64,000 nt of DNA from Streptomyces viridochromogenes (GTDB taxonomy: Bacteria; Actinomycetota; Actinomycetes; Streptomycetales; Streptomycetaceae): the NCBI RefSeq assembly GCF_001270495.1, contig NZ_LGUR01000196.1, forward strand, positions 124,001 through 188,000. Direction: 5' to 3'. Made by a program: the position numbers and the translations under genes. Below the pieces are notes generated by a model. That model saw only the letters and a list, made by a program, of their open reading frames with translations. It made no database searches and was not told where the DNA came from. Shown piece after piece: positions 1 through 8,410 of the stretch; position 1 is the first letter of the stretch; each line of letters starts with the position of its first letter.

Positions 1-206
1 TACTCGGACTGCCAGTTCTCCGTCACATCGACGGCGAAGTCCGACGAGGTCAGGTAGGCGCCCAGGCCGATCGGCTCCATTCCGTCGCTGACCAGCGCGT
101 TGTTGAAGTCCGCGTGCCCCGCGATCGCCTGTCCGCACAGGGCCAGCAGGAAGCCGGTCCCGAACGCCAGGCTCAGGCCGTTCTCGCGCAGGAAACGAGG
201 CGTCAT
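1..206 (-). CDS. DUF6766 family membrane protein, 3' part cut by window edge
   Basis: The visible 68 residues begin MTPRFLRENG, run through a hydrophobic helix (residues about 11-28, LSLAFGTGFLLALCGQ) and reach the TSSDF...ENWQSEY stretch that I recognise as DUF6766, an uncharacterised actinobacterial membrane family. The C-terminal remainder lies outside the window. The ATG overlaps the stop of the preceding 24-codon ORF by the sequence ATGA, so the two are probably translationally coupled. No function is known. Confidence 0.75.
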   Translation of the reverse strand, partial: MTPRFLRENGLSLAFGTGFLLALCGQAIAGHADFNNALVSDGMEPIGLGAYLTSSDFAVDVTENWQSE

Positions 207-277
207 CGGTGCATCAGCCCCAGCGTCGTGAAATAGGCGAGGCCGCCGATCACGAGAAGCAGGCACAGGGTGAACAT
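203..277 (-). CDS. 24-residue single-pass membrane peptide
   Basis: A short ORF starts with ATG and reads MFTLCLLLVIGGLAYFTTLG and then LMHR before TGA. Nearly the whole peptide is one hydrophobic helix. It sits 16 bases after the stop of the lipoprotein-like gene and overlaps the DUF6766 start by ATGA. Its placement inside a tight operon argues for a real small membrane protein or a coupling peptide. I know of no function. The size alone cannot exclude a chance ORF. Confidence 0.5.
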   Translation of the reverse strand: MFTLCLLLVIGGLAYFTTLGLMHR

Positions 278-293
278 GGTCCGCACGGATCCC

Positions 294-716
294 TCACCCG
301 CCCTTGATCGTGCAGTCGTACGGCTGCTCCGGACGGGGCGTGCACCCGGCGGCGGTCACCTTCCAGCCGGACGGGAAGTGGGCCAGGAACAGCGTGTCGC
401 CGGTGAGGACCACCCGGGCCTGACCGCCGTACACGTCCACCCTGCGGACCGCGCCCCCGGCGGGCAGCCGCTCCTCGGTCACCGCCTGAGCGCAGGGGGT
501 CTGCTCGGGCTTCTCCAGTTCGTCGAGTGTTCTAGGAGCCAGGAGAGCGCATGCCTGCCTGCCGTCGGCCCGCTGCAAGGCGTACGTGAATCCGGTCGCG
601 GCGGCGGCTGCGGCGTCGCCGCGCTCGCCCGCCGCGGCACCGCAGCCGGTCGTCACGGCGAGCGCGGTCACCAGAAGGCCGCGGCACCCCCTACTGATCG
701 ACATCGCGCATCGCAT
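294..716 (-). CDS. small putative lipoprotein, hypothetical
   Basis: The 140-residue product has an N-terminal hydrophobic segment (GLLVTALAVTTGC) ending in a cysteine at about residue 25, which resembles a weak lipobox. The rest is small, has paired cysteines (ACALL, TPCAQ, AGCTP, YDCT) and looks extracytoplasmic. Alternative starts exist at M1 and M5 (MSIS); neither has a clear ribosome binding site. It probably leads an operon with the 24-residue peptide and the DUF6766 gene. Function is unknown. Confidence 0.6.
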   Translation of the reverse strand: MRCAMSISRGCRGLLVTALAVTTGCGAAAGERGDAAAAAATGFTYALQRADGRQACALLAPRTLDELEKPEQTPCAQAVTEERLPAGGAVRRVDVYGGQARVVLTGDTLFLAHFPSGWKVTAAGCTPRPEQPYDCTIKGG

Positions 717-886
717 CCGCTCACGTCAGGACCTCTGTGGCGTGGAGGACCAGCATCGGCGAGGGGCCGACCGGCCGCACGGTGAGAGGGGCCCACCGGG
801 TCACGTGGGAGGCGGTCGTTCGACGGGTACTCGGTGGTCGCACGGCGGTGAGAGGCACCGCCCGACGCCACGGAGGGACGTATCCC

Positions 887-1309
887 ATGACTCAGCATGT
901 CCGCGACGTCATGACGTCCGACCCGATGACCGTCGAACCGCTGACCTCGGTGCAGACGGTGGCCAGGATGATGCGCGACGAGAACATCGGTGCCGTACTG
1001 GTCACCGAGGGCGAGCAGTTGCGCGGGCTGGTCAGCGACCGCGACCTGGTGATCCGCGCGATGGCCGAGGGCGGCGATCCCGGCAGCACGACCGTGGCCG
1101 AGGCGTGCAGCGAGGACCTGGTCACGGTAGGGCCCGACGACGACCTGGGGCTCGCGGTGACGGTGATGCGTGAGCATTCCGTCCGGCGTGTACCGGTCGT
1201 CGACCAGGAACATCACGCGGTGGGCATCGTCTCCATCGGTGATCTGGCCATCGAGCGCGATCCCGAGTCGGCTCTCGGCGACATCAGCGCTGCGCGCCCC
1301 AACAGGTGA
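887..1309 (+). CDS. CBS-domain-pair protein
   Basis: The 140-residue protein is a stand-alone pair of CBS domains. The first runs from about residue 7 (VRDVMTSDPMTVEP) through LVSDRDLVIRAM, the second from about residue 72 (DLVTVGPDDDLGLAV) through VGIVSIGDLA. CBS pairs bind adenosyl ligands; free-standing ones in Streptomyces are usually stress-linked and of unknown partner. The start was chosen because GGAGGG lies ten bases upstream; the longer frame has no such site. It precedes a DUF6480 gene by 43 bases and may be co-transcribed. Confidence 0.85.
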   Translation: MTQHVRDVMTSDPMTVEPLTSVQTVARMMRDENIGAVLVTEGEQLRGLVSDRDLVIRAMAEGGDPGSTTVAEACSEDLVTVGPDDDLGLAVTVMREHSVRRVPVVDQEHHAVGIVSIGDLAIERDPESALGDISAARPNR

Positions 1310-1352
1310 AACGGGCTTCGCAGCAACCCATCCCGGAGAGGAGGGGTACGCC

Positions 1353-1574
1353 ATGACGAACCCCGATCCCGAGCCGACACGAACTCCGCATCTCGAACCC
1401 GGGAGCCGTGTGCCACCCGGTGAGACCCCACCCGCCGAGGAGAGCAGTACGGCCGGCATCTCCTATCCGCAGTCCGACCTGCGCAGGGGCTGGGGGCCGG
1501 GGCCGCTCGTCCTGATCATGCTGGTGGTGGTGCTGGTGGCGATCGGGCTGATCGCCATGGCGGTGGCTTTGTAG
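1353..1574 (+). CDS. DUF6480 family small membrane protein
   Basis: The 73-residue product has a proline-rich, acidic soluble N-terminus and the SYPQSDLRRGWGPGP segment followed by one transmembrane helix (about residues 50-70, LVLIMLVVVLVAIGLIAMAV). This layout matches DUF6480, an uncharacterised Streptomyces family. A strong GAGGAGG-type site precedes the ATG. It ends six bases before the convergent S9 peptidase gene. Confidence 0.75.
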   Translation: MTNPDPEPTRTPHLEPGSRVPPGETPPAEESSTAGISYPQSDLRRGWGPGPLVLIMLVVVLVAIGLIAMAVAL

Positions 1575-1579
1575 CCGGT

Positions 1580-3799
1580 TCACAGGTGGAGGTGCCGTTC
1601 CAGCCAGTCCGCGGCGGCCCGGCGGAACAGGCGCCGGTTCTCGGCGCGCAGGAAGTCGTGGCCCTCGTCGCGCAGGGTCAGCAGTTCGGCGTCGATGCCC
1701 CGCTCACGCGCGGCGCGTACGAACTGCTGGGACTCCCCCGGCGGCACGTTGGTGTCGTGTTCGCCGTGGACGGCGAGCAGTGGGACACGCAGCGCGTCGA
1801 TGCGGCCCATCGGTGACAGGGCGTGCAGGAGTTCACGGTCGCGTTCCGGGTGGCCGTACTTGTGAGCCGCCGATTCCGCGATCCAGGGCTCGGTACCGGC
1901 GAAGAAGGTGAGAAAGTCCGACATGCCGCAGACGGCGACCGCGGTACGGAAGAGATCCGGGTGCCAGACGACGGAGGCGAAGGTCAGATAGCCGCCGTAG
2001 GAGCGGCCCATGACCGCGAGCCGTGTCGGGTCGGCGGGGCCCGCCATGACCGCGTGGCCCGCGCAGTCGGCGACGTCGTCGAACGCAGCGAAGCGGCCCG
2101 CGCCCAGGTCGGCGTCGACGAAGGAGCGGCCGTGCCCCAGGGAGCCCCGGACGTCGGGGGCGAAGACGTCCAGGCCGCGCCCGACCAGCTCGTGGTAGAG
2201 CGGGTGGAACACCGGACGTTCCTGTTCCTCGGGACCGCCGTGCAGGTGGATCACGCAGGGCGCCGGGTCGTCCCGGGCCCGCCCCGGCGCCCTGTAGTAC
2301 CAACCGCTCAGTGGCAGCCCGTCCCTCGCGGTGAGGCGCAAGGGGACGGGGCGTACCGGTGGGCGGCCCGGCGGGACGGCGTCCTCGTCCTGGGAGGACC
2401 AGGGGGTGCGCAGCATGGACACGCCCTCGTGGGCCCACCAGACACCCGGCCGGCGTTGCGACCCGGACAAGGCGAGGAGCAGTCGTCCGGTGCCGGCGGC
2501 CGTCATGCGTGTGACGACCTCGTGGGGCAGGGGGACGGGCCGTGCCGGACCCGTGGCGTCCGGGCCCTTGAAGGTCGGGAAGGTCTCGACGAGTTCCAGC
2601 TCGCTCGCCCCCTGGACGTTCCACGCCAGCGCGGCCGTGCGGCCGTCGTGCGCCAGCACCAGGAGTTCGAGGTCGCTGCCCTCGCGCTCCGCCACGAGGG
2701 ATACGCCGCGGGAGGCGCCGTCGGCGTCCAGAGCGACCGCGAGGAGCGCCGCGTACTCCCGGGCGGCGTTGCTGCGCAGCCACAGGGTCCGCCCGTCCGG
2801 GGAGAAGCGGCCGATCCACGGGTCGCCGTCGGCGACCGGCATGGCGAAGGTGGTCCCCGAGTCGGCGGTGCGCCGGACGACCGCCTCGCGCCGTCCGCGC
2901 GGGCCTCGGCGCAGCAGCGCGAGGCGACCGTCGCGGCTGAGGTCGCAGACCCGCAGCGAGGCGGCGTGCGTTTCCGTGGTGAGCAGGACGGGGGAAGCCA
3001 GGCCGTCGGGATCGATCAAGTAGACCGACAGGCCGCCGTCGGGCCGGACCGCGGGTGCCGCCGGGGCGTCGATGCCGGTGGGCGTTCCGATGGGTTCCTT
3101 CCCCCGCGCCGCGTCGTAGGCGGCCGGCCCGAGGAGCCTCGCGTGCCCGTCCCGGTCCGCCCAGTCGGCGGCCAGGCGGGTGCCGTCGAAGTGGCCGTCA
3201 GCCGGGTCCTGGTCCGTGGCGGCGTGCCCGGCGAGGCCCTCGTACCGCGGGGCGGCGGGTGCCGCGAAGGTGACGGCGACGGAGGAGCTGTCGTGCGCCC
3301 AGCACCCCAGATAGGCGGAGCTGGCCGGGTCGGACCCCGCCAGGAGGCGCCGTCCGGTGCCGTCGGGCCGCACGCACAGCACCCGGGAGTGCTCACCGCC
3401 GCCCGGCGCGGTGGTGTACGCGATCCAGCGGCCGTCGGGTGACCAGAGCACCTCTTTGACGGGGTCCGGTGAGGAGTCGAGGAGCCGCACCTCGTCGCTG
3501 TCGACGGAGCCGGCCCACAGTTGCGGCACGCCGCCCCGGTCGCAGATGAAGGCCGTCTCGGTGCCGTCGGCGTTGGCCGAGGGGTACCAGCAGCCGTGCG
3601 CGCGCAGCCGGGTCACGGCGTCGCGCGGGCCGCCTGCCTCGGGCAGCGGCACCGGCTCCGGGGCGGGGGTGCGGGCACTCGCGTGCAGGTCCCCCGTCCG
3701 GCCCTCCGGGGGCCGGCCTGAGGCCGAGGTGACCGCCCCGGGGCGCGCGTACACGGGCGCCGGGCCTTGCGCCAACCGCGTGCCCCCGTCGTCGGTCAC
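1580..3799 (-). CDS. S9 family (prolyl oligopeptidase-type) serine peptidase
   Basis: About 740 residues: an N-terminal beta-propeller region with WSPDGRW and FSPDGRTLW repeats, then an alpha/beta-hydrolase domain. The nucleophile motif is GRSYGGY near residue 580, with the acid in HGEHDTNVPP and the histidine in EGHDFLR. Family members cleave short peptides or acyl-peptides. I chose the GTG at 3799 because it forms a 4-base overlap with the upstream amidotransferase stop; an ATG at 3847 inside that gene is an alternative. Its place after an NAGGN-type amidotransferase suggests it turns over the peptide made by the operon; that is inference. Confidence 0.85.
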   Translation of the reverse strand: MTDDGGTRLAQGPAPVYARPGAVTSASGRPPEGRTGDLHASARTPAPEPVPLPEAGGPRDAVTRLRAHGCWYPSANADGTETAFICDRGGVPQLWAGSVDSDEVRLLDSSPDPVKEVLWSPDGRWIAYTTAPGGGEHSRVLCVRPDGTGRRLLAGSDPASSAYLGCWAHDSSSVAVTFAAPAAPRYEGLAGHAATDQDPADGHFDGTRLAADWADRDGHARLLGPAAYDAARGKEPIGTPTGIDAPAAPAVRPDGGLSVYLIDPDGLASPVLLTTETHAASLRVCDLSRDGRLALLRRGPRGRREAVVRRTADSGTTFAMPVADGDPWIGRFSPDGRTLWLRSNAAREYAALLAVALDADGASRGVSLVAEREGSDLELLVLAHDGRTAALAWNVQGASELELVETFPTFKGPDATGPARPVPLPHEVVTRMTAAGTGRLLLALSGSQRRPGVWWAHEGVSMLRTPWSSQDEDAVPPGRPPVRPVPLRLTARDGLPLSGWYYRAPGRARDDPAPCVIHLHGGPEEQERPVFHPLYHELVGRGLDVFAPDVRGSLGHGRSFVDADLGAGRFAAFDDVADCAGHAVMAGPADPTRLAVMGRSYGGYLTFASVVWHPDLFRTAVAVCGMSDFLTFFAGTEPWIAESAAHKYGHPERDRELLHALSPMGRIDALRVPLLAVHGEHDTNVPPGESQQFVRAARERGIDAELLTLRDEGHDFLRAENRRLFRRAAADWLERHLHL

Positions 3800-5580
3800 T
3801 TGATTCCGTGGGTCTGCAGCCATATCTCCAGCAAAGCTATCTGCCACAGGGCGTTCGCACCGCGCTTGGTCCGGTGCTCGTCGGGTGCCGCGAGGAGCTC
3901 GGCCACGTACGACTCCTGGAACAGGCCGCGTCGTTTCGCCTCCGGCGCCTCGAATGCCGCACGCACGCGTTGCAGGACGGGGCCTGCCATGTGCCGGATG
4001 GCCGGCACCGGGAAATAGCCCTTGGGGCGGTCGACGACCTCACGGGGCAGGAGCTTGCGGCCCGCCTCCTTCAGCACGCCCTTGCCGCCGTCGGCCAGTT
4101 TCAGTTCCGGCGGGCAGGCCGCCGCCAGCTCCACCAGTTCGTGGTCGAGGAAGGGCACGCGGGCCTCCAGGCCCCAGGCCATGGTCATGTTGTCGACCCG
4201 CTTGACGGGGTCGTCGACGAGCATGACGTGGGTGTCCAGCCGGAGAGCCGCGTCCAGGGCGGTCTCCGCGCCCGGTGCCGCCATGTGCCTGCGGACGAAG
4301 CGGTCCGAGACGTCGTCGCGGGGCACCATGTCCGGCCGCAGGACCCGGGCGAGGTCGGCGTGCGGCCGGTCGAAGTACGTCGCGGCGTACCGCTCCGGTT
4401 CGTCCTCCCGGGGGACCTCCGCCAGCTGCGGGTACCAGTGGTATCCGGCGAAGACCTCGTCGGCGCCCTGGCCGCTCTGCACGACCTTCACCTCCTTGGA
4501 CACCTGCTCGGACAGCAGGTAGAAGGCGACCACGTCGTGGCTGGTCATCGGCTCGCTCATGGCCGCGATCGCCCCGTCCAGGGCAGTCGAGACGCGGTCG
4601 GAGGGAACCATCAGCTGCTGGTGGTCGGTGCCGAACTCGCGGGCGACCAGGTCCGAGTACGGGAACTCGTCGCCCTTCTCGCCGCCCTCCGTCTCGAACC
4701 CGACGCTGAACGTCCGCAGGTCACGCTGGCCCTCGTCGGCGAGCAGCGCGACGATCAGGCTGGAGTCGAGGCCGCCGGAGAGCAGGACACCGACCTCCAC
4801 GTCGGACACCATCCTGCGGCGTACGGCCGTGCGCAGCCCGTCCAGCACCGCGTCACGCCATTCGTCCGCGCCCATGTCGGCACACTCGGCACGGCGCGTG
4901 TAGGACGGCTGCCAGTAGCGGTGGTCCCGGTGGGCACCGTCCGGCTCGATGACCCGCACGGTGGCGGGCGGGAGCTTGCGCACCCCGTTGAGCATGGTGT
5001 GCGGTGCCGGGACGGTGGCGTGCCAGCTCAGGTAGTGGTGGAGGGCCACCGGGTCGAGAGAGGTGTCCACGTCCCCGGCCGCGAGGAGGGCGGGCAGCGT
5101 CGAGGCGAACCGCAGCCGGCCGGGGGTCTCCGCCAGGTACAGGGGCTTGATTCCGAGCCGGTCCCGGGCGAGGACGACCCGGCCGGTCCGGTGCTCGACG
5201 ATCGCGAAGGCGAACATGCCGAGGAAGTGCTCGACGCAGGCCGTGCCCCACTGCTGGTAGGCCTTGAGCACCACTTCCGTGTCCGACGTCGACGCGAAGA
5301 CGTGCCCGAGGCCGCGCAGCTCCGCGCGCAGCTCCGGATGGTTGTACACACAGCCGTTGAAGACGCCGGTGACTTCGCCCCGGGCGTCGGTCATCGGCTG
5401 GGCGCCGCGGTCAGAGAGGTCGATGATCTTCAGCCGCCGGTGTCCCAGCGCGACCGGGCCCCGCGTCCAGGTGCCCTGGCCGTCGGGCCCACGGGCGGCA
5501 AGTCTCTCACTCATACGTTCGACTGCGGCCGGGTCGGCTCGCCGGCCGTCGAAGCGGATCTCCCCGGTCAGACCGCACAT
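3796..5580 (-). CDS. asparagine-synthase-type amidotransferase, N-acetylglutaminylglutamine amidotransferase-like
   Basis: The 594-residue enzyme starts MCGLTGE, so Cys2 is the glutaminase nucleophile of a class II amidotransferase. The synthetase half has the PP-loop LLSGGLDSSL near residue 265 and QSGQGADEVF near residue 365. The close match in style to the family that amidates N-acetylglutaminylglutamine (NAGGN), an osmoprotectant dipeptide, is from memory of that family. The gene is followed by an S9 peptidase (4-base overlap) and preceded by a YbdK-type ligase. A plain asparagine synthetase is the alternative. Confidence 0.8.
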   Translation of the reverse strand: MCGLTGEIRFDGRRADPAAVERMSERLAARGPDGQGTWTRGPVALGHRRLKIIDLSDRGAQPMTDARGEVTGVFNGCVYNHPELRAELRGLGHVFASTSDTEVVLKAYQQWGTACVEHFLGMFAFAIVEHRTGRVVLARDRLGIKPLYLAETPGRLRFASTLPALLAAGDVDTSLDPVALHHYLSWHATVPAPHTMLNGVRKLPPATVRVIEPDGAHRDHRYWQPSYTRRAECADMGADEWRDAVLDGLRTAVRRRMVSDVEVGVLLSGGLDSSLIVALLADEGQRDLRTFSVGFETEGGEKGDEFPYSDLVAREFGTDHQQLMVPSDRVSTALDGAIAAMSEPMTSHDVVAFYLLSEQVSKEVKVVQSGQGADEVFAGYHWYPQLAEVPREDEPERYAATYFDRPHADLARVLRPDMVPRDDVSDRFVRRHMAAPGAETALDAALRLDTHVMLVDDPVKRVDNMTMAWGLEARVPFLDHELVELAAACPPELKLADGGKGVLKEAGRKLLPREVVDRPKGYFPVPAIRHMAGPVLQRVRAAFEAPEAKRRGLFQESYVAELLAAPDEHRTKRGANALWQIALLEIWLQTHGIK

Positions 5581-5813
5581 GACGGCCCGCCTCCCTTCCG
5601 CGGCCCGGCATCGACGCCTTGAAGCGGGACTGCCGGCATGCGCCCGTCGGTCGGGATCTGGGAGGTGGTGCGAGACATCACGAAACCCCTTCTGCACACG
5701 GAGAAGACCTTCGTCGTACGGCTGCGCGGCCTGCCGAGGGGCTGCTGCCCCTGTCGGCACGATGCTCCGGCGGCCGAGGACCCATGGGCGGCCCGGCGAC
5801 GTTCACCGGCACG

Positions 5814-7013
5814 TCAGCGCCCGATGCCGTCTATGCAACCGCGACCGGCGGAGGTGCGCGAATCGCGCGCGACGACGGCCGGGGCGGGCCTGCGGTCGAG
5901 CGGTCGCCGCAGCGGCGTGCGGCGTCCGCGTTCGCCGCGGGTCTCGGCGATCAGCATGTCGACACAGCCCAGCAGGTCCTCTTCCTGGGCCGCACGGCGG
6001 ATGCGCTGGGCGGCGCTTCCGTCCGCGAGGGCCGCCTCGGTCAGCTCACGGACGGTGTGCCAGTCTCCCTGGGCCTCCAGCGCGGGCCGCAGCCGGCCGA
6101 GCAGGTTCCGCACGACCTGGTGCGCGGGGGCCTCCTGATGGGTCTCGGGGTCGACCAGTGTGCCTTCGAGCCCGGACCGGGCGGCCCGCCATGACGCACC
6201 CCGCAGCCACTCGTGCCGGCCGGCGCAGCCGGGGGCGTCGCGCCGGCTGAGCCGTTCGAGAGCCTCGGTCACCAGGGCGCGGAAGAGTCCGGCGATGAGG
6301 ACGACGGTCTCCGGATGCGGGCAGGCGTCGCAGATGCGCAGTTCCAGCGTGGGCAGATGGGCGGAGGGGCGGACGTCGTAGTAGATCATCCCCTCGTCGC
6401 TGATGATCCCGGCCCGCACGAGGTCCTTCACCGTGGCGTCGTACTCGGCGGCGCCCGGGAAGCAGCCGACCGGCCCCGCGGTGGGCCAGCGCTGCCACAG
6501 CAGAGTCCGCCAGCTCGCGTATCCCGTGTCGGCCCCCTGCCAGAGCGGTGAACTGGCGGAGAGGGCCAGAAGGACCGGCAACGAGGGCGAGACCTCGCAC
6601 ATGGCCCGCACGGCGGCGTCGCGGTCGGGCACGTCCACATGGACCTGGGCACCGCAGATGAGCTGCTCGTCGGCGACCCTGCGGTACTCCTCGGCCATGT
6701 GGCGGTAGCGCGCCTCCGCGGTGGGGGGCATCAGGCCCGCGGGTTCCAGGGGGGCGGTACCGGCGGCGACGACGGCCAGTCCCAACGAGGAGGCGGCCGT
6801 GTCGAGCTGTTGTCGCGTCCTGGCGAGGTCGGCGTACAGGTCGTGCAGGGACGTGTGCACTGCGCTGTTGGACTCCACCGTGCACTGATGCAGTTCGGTC
6901 GTGAAAGTTCGTCTGGAAAGCCGCCGCAGAATCGCGTCGGCACGCGAAACGAGCCTGCCGCTCTCCACCTCCAGGACGTGGAACTCCTCCTCCACACCGA
7001 TGCACATGGTCAC
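5814..7013 (-). CDS. YbdK-type carboxylate-amine ligase (glutamate-cysteine ligase family 2)
   Basis: The 399-residue product starts with GVEEEFHVL, the hallmark of the GCS2 ATP-dependent carboxylate-amine ligases, and has CGAQVHVDVPD near residue 125 and the PTLELRICD segment near residue 225. These enzymes join a carboxylate to an amine with ATP. GTG 7013 has AGGAG five bases upstream; an ATG two codons later is possible. It is the first gene of a probable three-gene operon with the amidotransferase and S9 peptidase. The 233 bases between it and the amidotransferase show no gene. Confidence 0.85.
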   Translation of the reverse strand: MTMCIGVEEEFHVLEVESGRLVSRADAILRRLSRRTFTTELHQCTVESNSAVHTSLHDLYADLARTRQQLDTAASSLGLAVVAAGTAPLEPAGLMPPTAEARYRHMAEEYRRVADEQLICGAQVHVDVPDRDAAVRAMCEVSPSLPVLLALSASSPLWQGADTGYASWRTLLWQRWPTAGPVGCFPGAAEYDATVKDLVRAGIISDEGMIYYDVRPSAHLPTLELRICDACPHPETVVLIAGLFRALVTEALERLSRRDAPGCAGRHEWLRGASWRAARSGLEGTLVDPETHQEAPAHQVVRNLLGRLRPALEAQGDWHTVRELTEAALADGSAAQRIRRAAQEEDLLGCVDMLIAETRGERGRRTPLRRPLDRRPAPAVVARDSRTSAGRGCIDGIGR

Positions 7014-7149
7014 GGTCGCTCCTCGGGATCCGAGCGCCTGCCCGCGGGGAGGGGGTGACCCGCCCTGGGCGGATGCGGCGATTGCGGCGTTTTGTGGTGT
7101 GCTCTGAGTTCCCCTCTTACGGACGGGTAACCACGGCGCTGTGCTCTGC

Positions 7150-7350
7150 TCAGCTCTCCAAGGCGATCAGTCCGTCCCGCGACCCGATGACGAGCAAGTT
7201 GTCCATGGTCAGGAGCGCATTGATCGGAGCACCGACGGGGAGCGCGTGCACAAGCCCGCCCGTCTCTGGCTCCCAGAGGCGAAGCACGCCATCGTGGCCG
7301 CCGGTCCGCGGCCGCCAGCTCCCGCGTGCCTTCGCGTCGAACGCCTCGGG
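7150..7350 (-). pseudogene. remnant of the C-terminus of a WD40/PQQ-like repeat protein
   Basis: Reading the minus strand gives TGGHDGVLRLWEPETGG, then HALPVGAPIN and a final GSRDGLIALES before TGA. This is a typical last blade of a WD40-type propeller (the G-H-D-G-x-x-R-L-W-x-P-x-T-G pattern). No frame continues it upstream and no start codon is associated, so it looks like a decayed fragment. The remainder of the gap 7014-7544 shows no convincing gene. Confidence 0.5.
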
Positions 7351-7544
7351 CGCACCGCGATCGGCTCCCGGCGGGCAGGCCGCCGTCAGGGCCTCGCCAA
7401 GCCGCTTGAAGCGCCGTCTCTCGCCCCGGCGGCCCAGCGGATGCCGGGGCGGCGCGTTGGTTGGAGTATCAGCGGTCGCGGCCCTCAGCCCCGAAACCTA
7501 GCGTCGTGAGCAAAGACCAACCGGCATGAAAGGAGGGCTGACGG

Positions 7545-7826
7545 ATGCCCATCCTTGCGTATCACCACAGCCCTGACTGGACCAAGGAGCTCTACCAGGC
7601 GACCATCGACCAGGTCATTCCCGACCCGAACAACCTGCCGAACGGGATGATCGCCCACTACGCCGCGCCGCTGGAGGGAGGCGGTTGGCAGGTCGTCGAT
7701 GTCTGGGAGTCCGCGGAACATCACGACCGCTTCCTTCGCGAACGGGTGATCCCGGCCGCCCAGGAACTCAACGCACCTCTCTTCGAGACCGAAATGACCG
7801 AGCTCTACAACTCGCTGCTCGCTTAG
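7545..7826 (+). CDS. hypothetical 93-residue protein, ABM-like fold possible
   Basis: The product (MPILAYHHSPDWTKELYQ...) is short and has the alternating strand-helix pattern and the VVDVWESAEHHDRFLRE segment seen in dimeric alpha/beta-barrel proteins such as ABM monooxygenase-like or polyketide cyclase-like proteins. A strong AAAGGAGG site precedes the ATG. It stands alone between two regions of gene remnants. I do not recognise a specific function. Confidence 0.65.
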   Translation: MPILAYHHSPDWTKELYQATIDQVIPDPNNLPNGMIAHYAAPLEGGGWQVVDVWESAEHHDRFLRERVIPAAQELNAPLFETEMTELYNSLLA

Positions 7827-8129
7827 CAGCGCTCGCCGCACTGCGTGGAGCTTCCACTTTGGTCCGGGGCACTACTGGTGCCCCGGAGTACCAGCACCTC
7901 GATCACGCAGCGTTCACCGCGGCCCCGCCCCTCGGCCGGAAGCGCCGTCGCCACTGATACGGACCTGCACCCCCGCTCCCAGCCCTGCGCCCGTGCCCAA
8001 GTGGCGCCCATACGGGGAGCCGGGCCGTGTGCGGTCGCGGGTGGCGATCATCACCCGGCCCGAGGTCAGGGTTTCCGGGTGCGGAGGAAGGAAGCGATCC
8101 GCGTGGCAGTGCAGCGCGAGCTGCTCAGC

Positions 8130-8405
8130 TCGTGGGCGAGTGCGTTTCAGCTGTTCGCGGGTAGGGCTGACCGGAATTTTCCTGGCCCTGAGATACACGA
8201 CGGTGACGGCGCAGGCGACGGTGAGGTCGGAGCGCCCCAGCCAGCGGCAGCGGCAGCGGCAGCGGCAGCGGCAGCGGCCCAGGCTGCGTATCAGGGCGGC
8301 GGCTCGGGCGTAGGCGCCGTCGTAGACGGGTGTGTCGAGGAGTTCGCCGCGGTGGCGGGCGACGGCGGCGACGGGGACGCCGTAGTCGTCGGCGGCCGGG
8401 TCCGC
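8130..8405 (-). pseudogene. remnant of a Fic/Doc-like toxin-type protein
   Basis: One minus-strand frame reads VAAVARHRGELL, then TPVYDGAYARAAALIRSLG, then an Arg-Cys repeat, then LTVACAVTVVYLRA and SPTREQLK. The ordering recalls Streptomyces proteins annotated as Fic-family toxin components, but no start codon is available before the frame runs into the next gene, no catalytic HPFxDGNGR motif is seen, and the centre is interrupted by a hexanucleotide repeat. I treat it as a broken gene. The rest of 7827-8410 shows nothing else. Confidence 0.4.
8242..8277. repeat. six tandem copies of CAGCGG
   Basis: The hexamer CAGCGG is repeated six times without interruption. On the minus strand it encodes an Arg-Cys run in the Fic/Doc-like remnant, where the flanking residues (SLG and WLG) suggest the expansion was inserted into an older reading frame. 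Confidence 0.9.
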
Positions 8406-8410
8406 GCCGC

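Noticed and set aside
8242..8277. CRISPR-like repeat array
   Set aside because: It is a pure hexanucleotide tandem repeat without spacers or cas genes.
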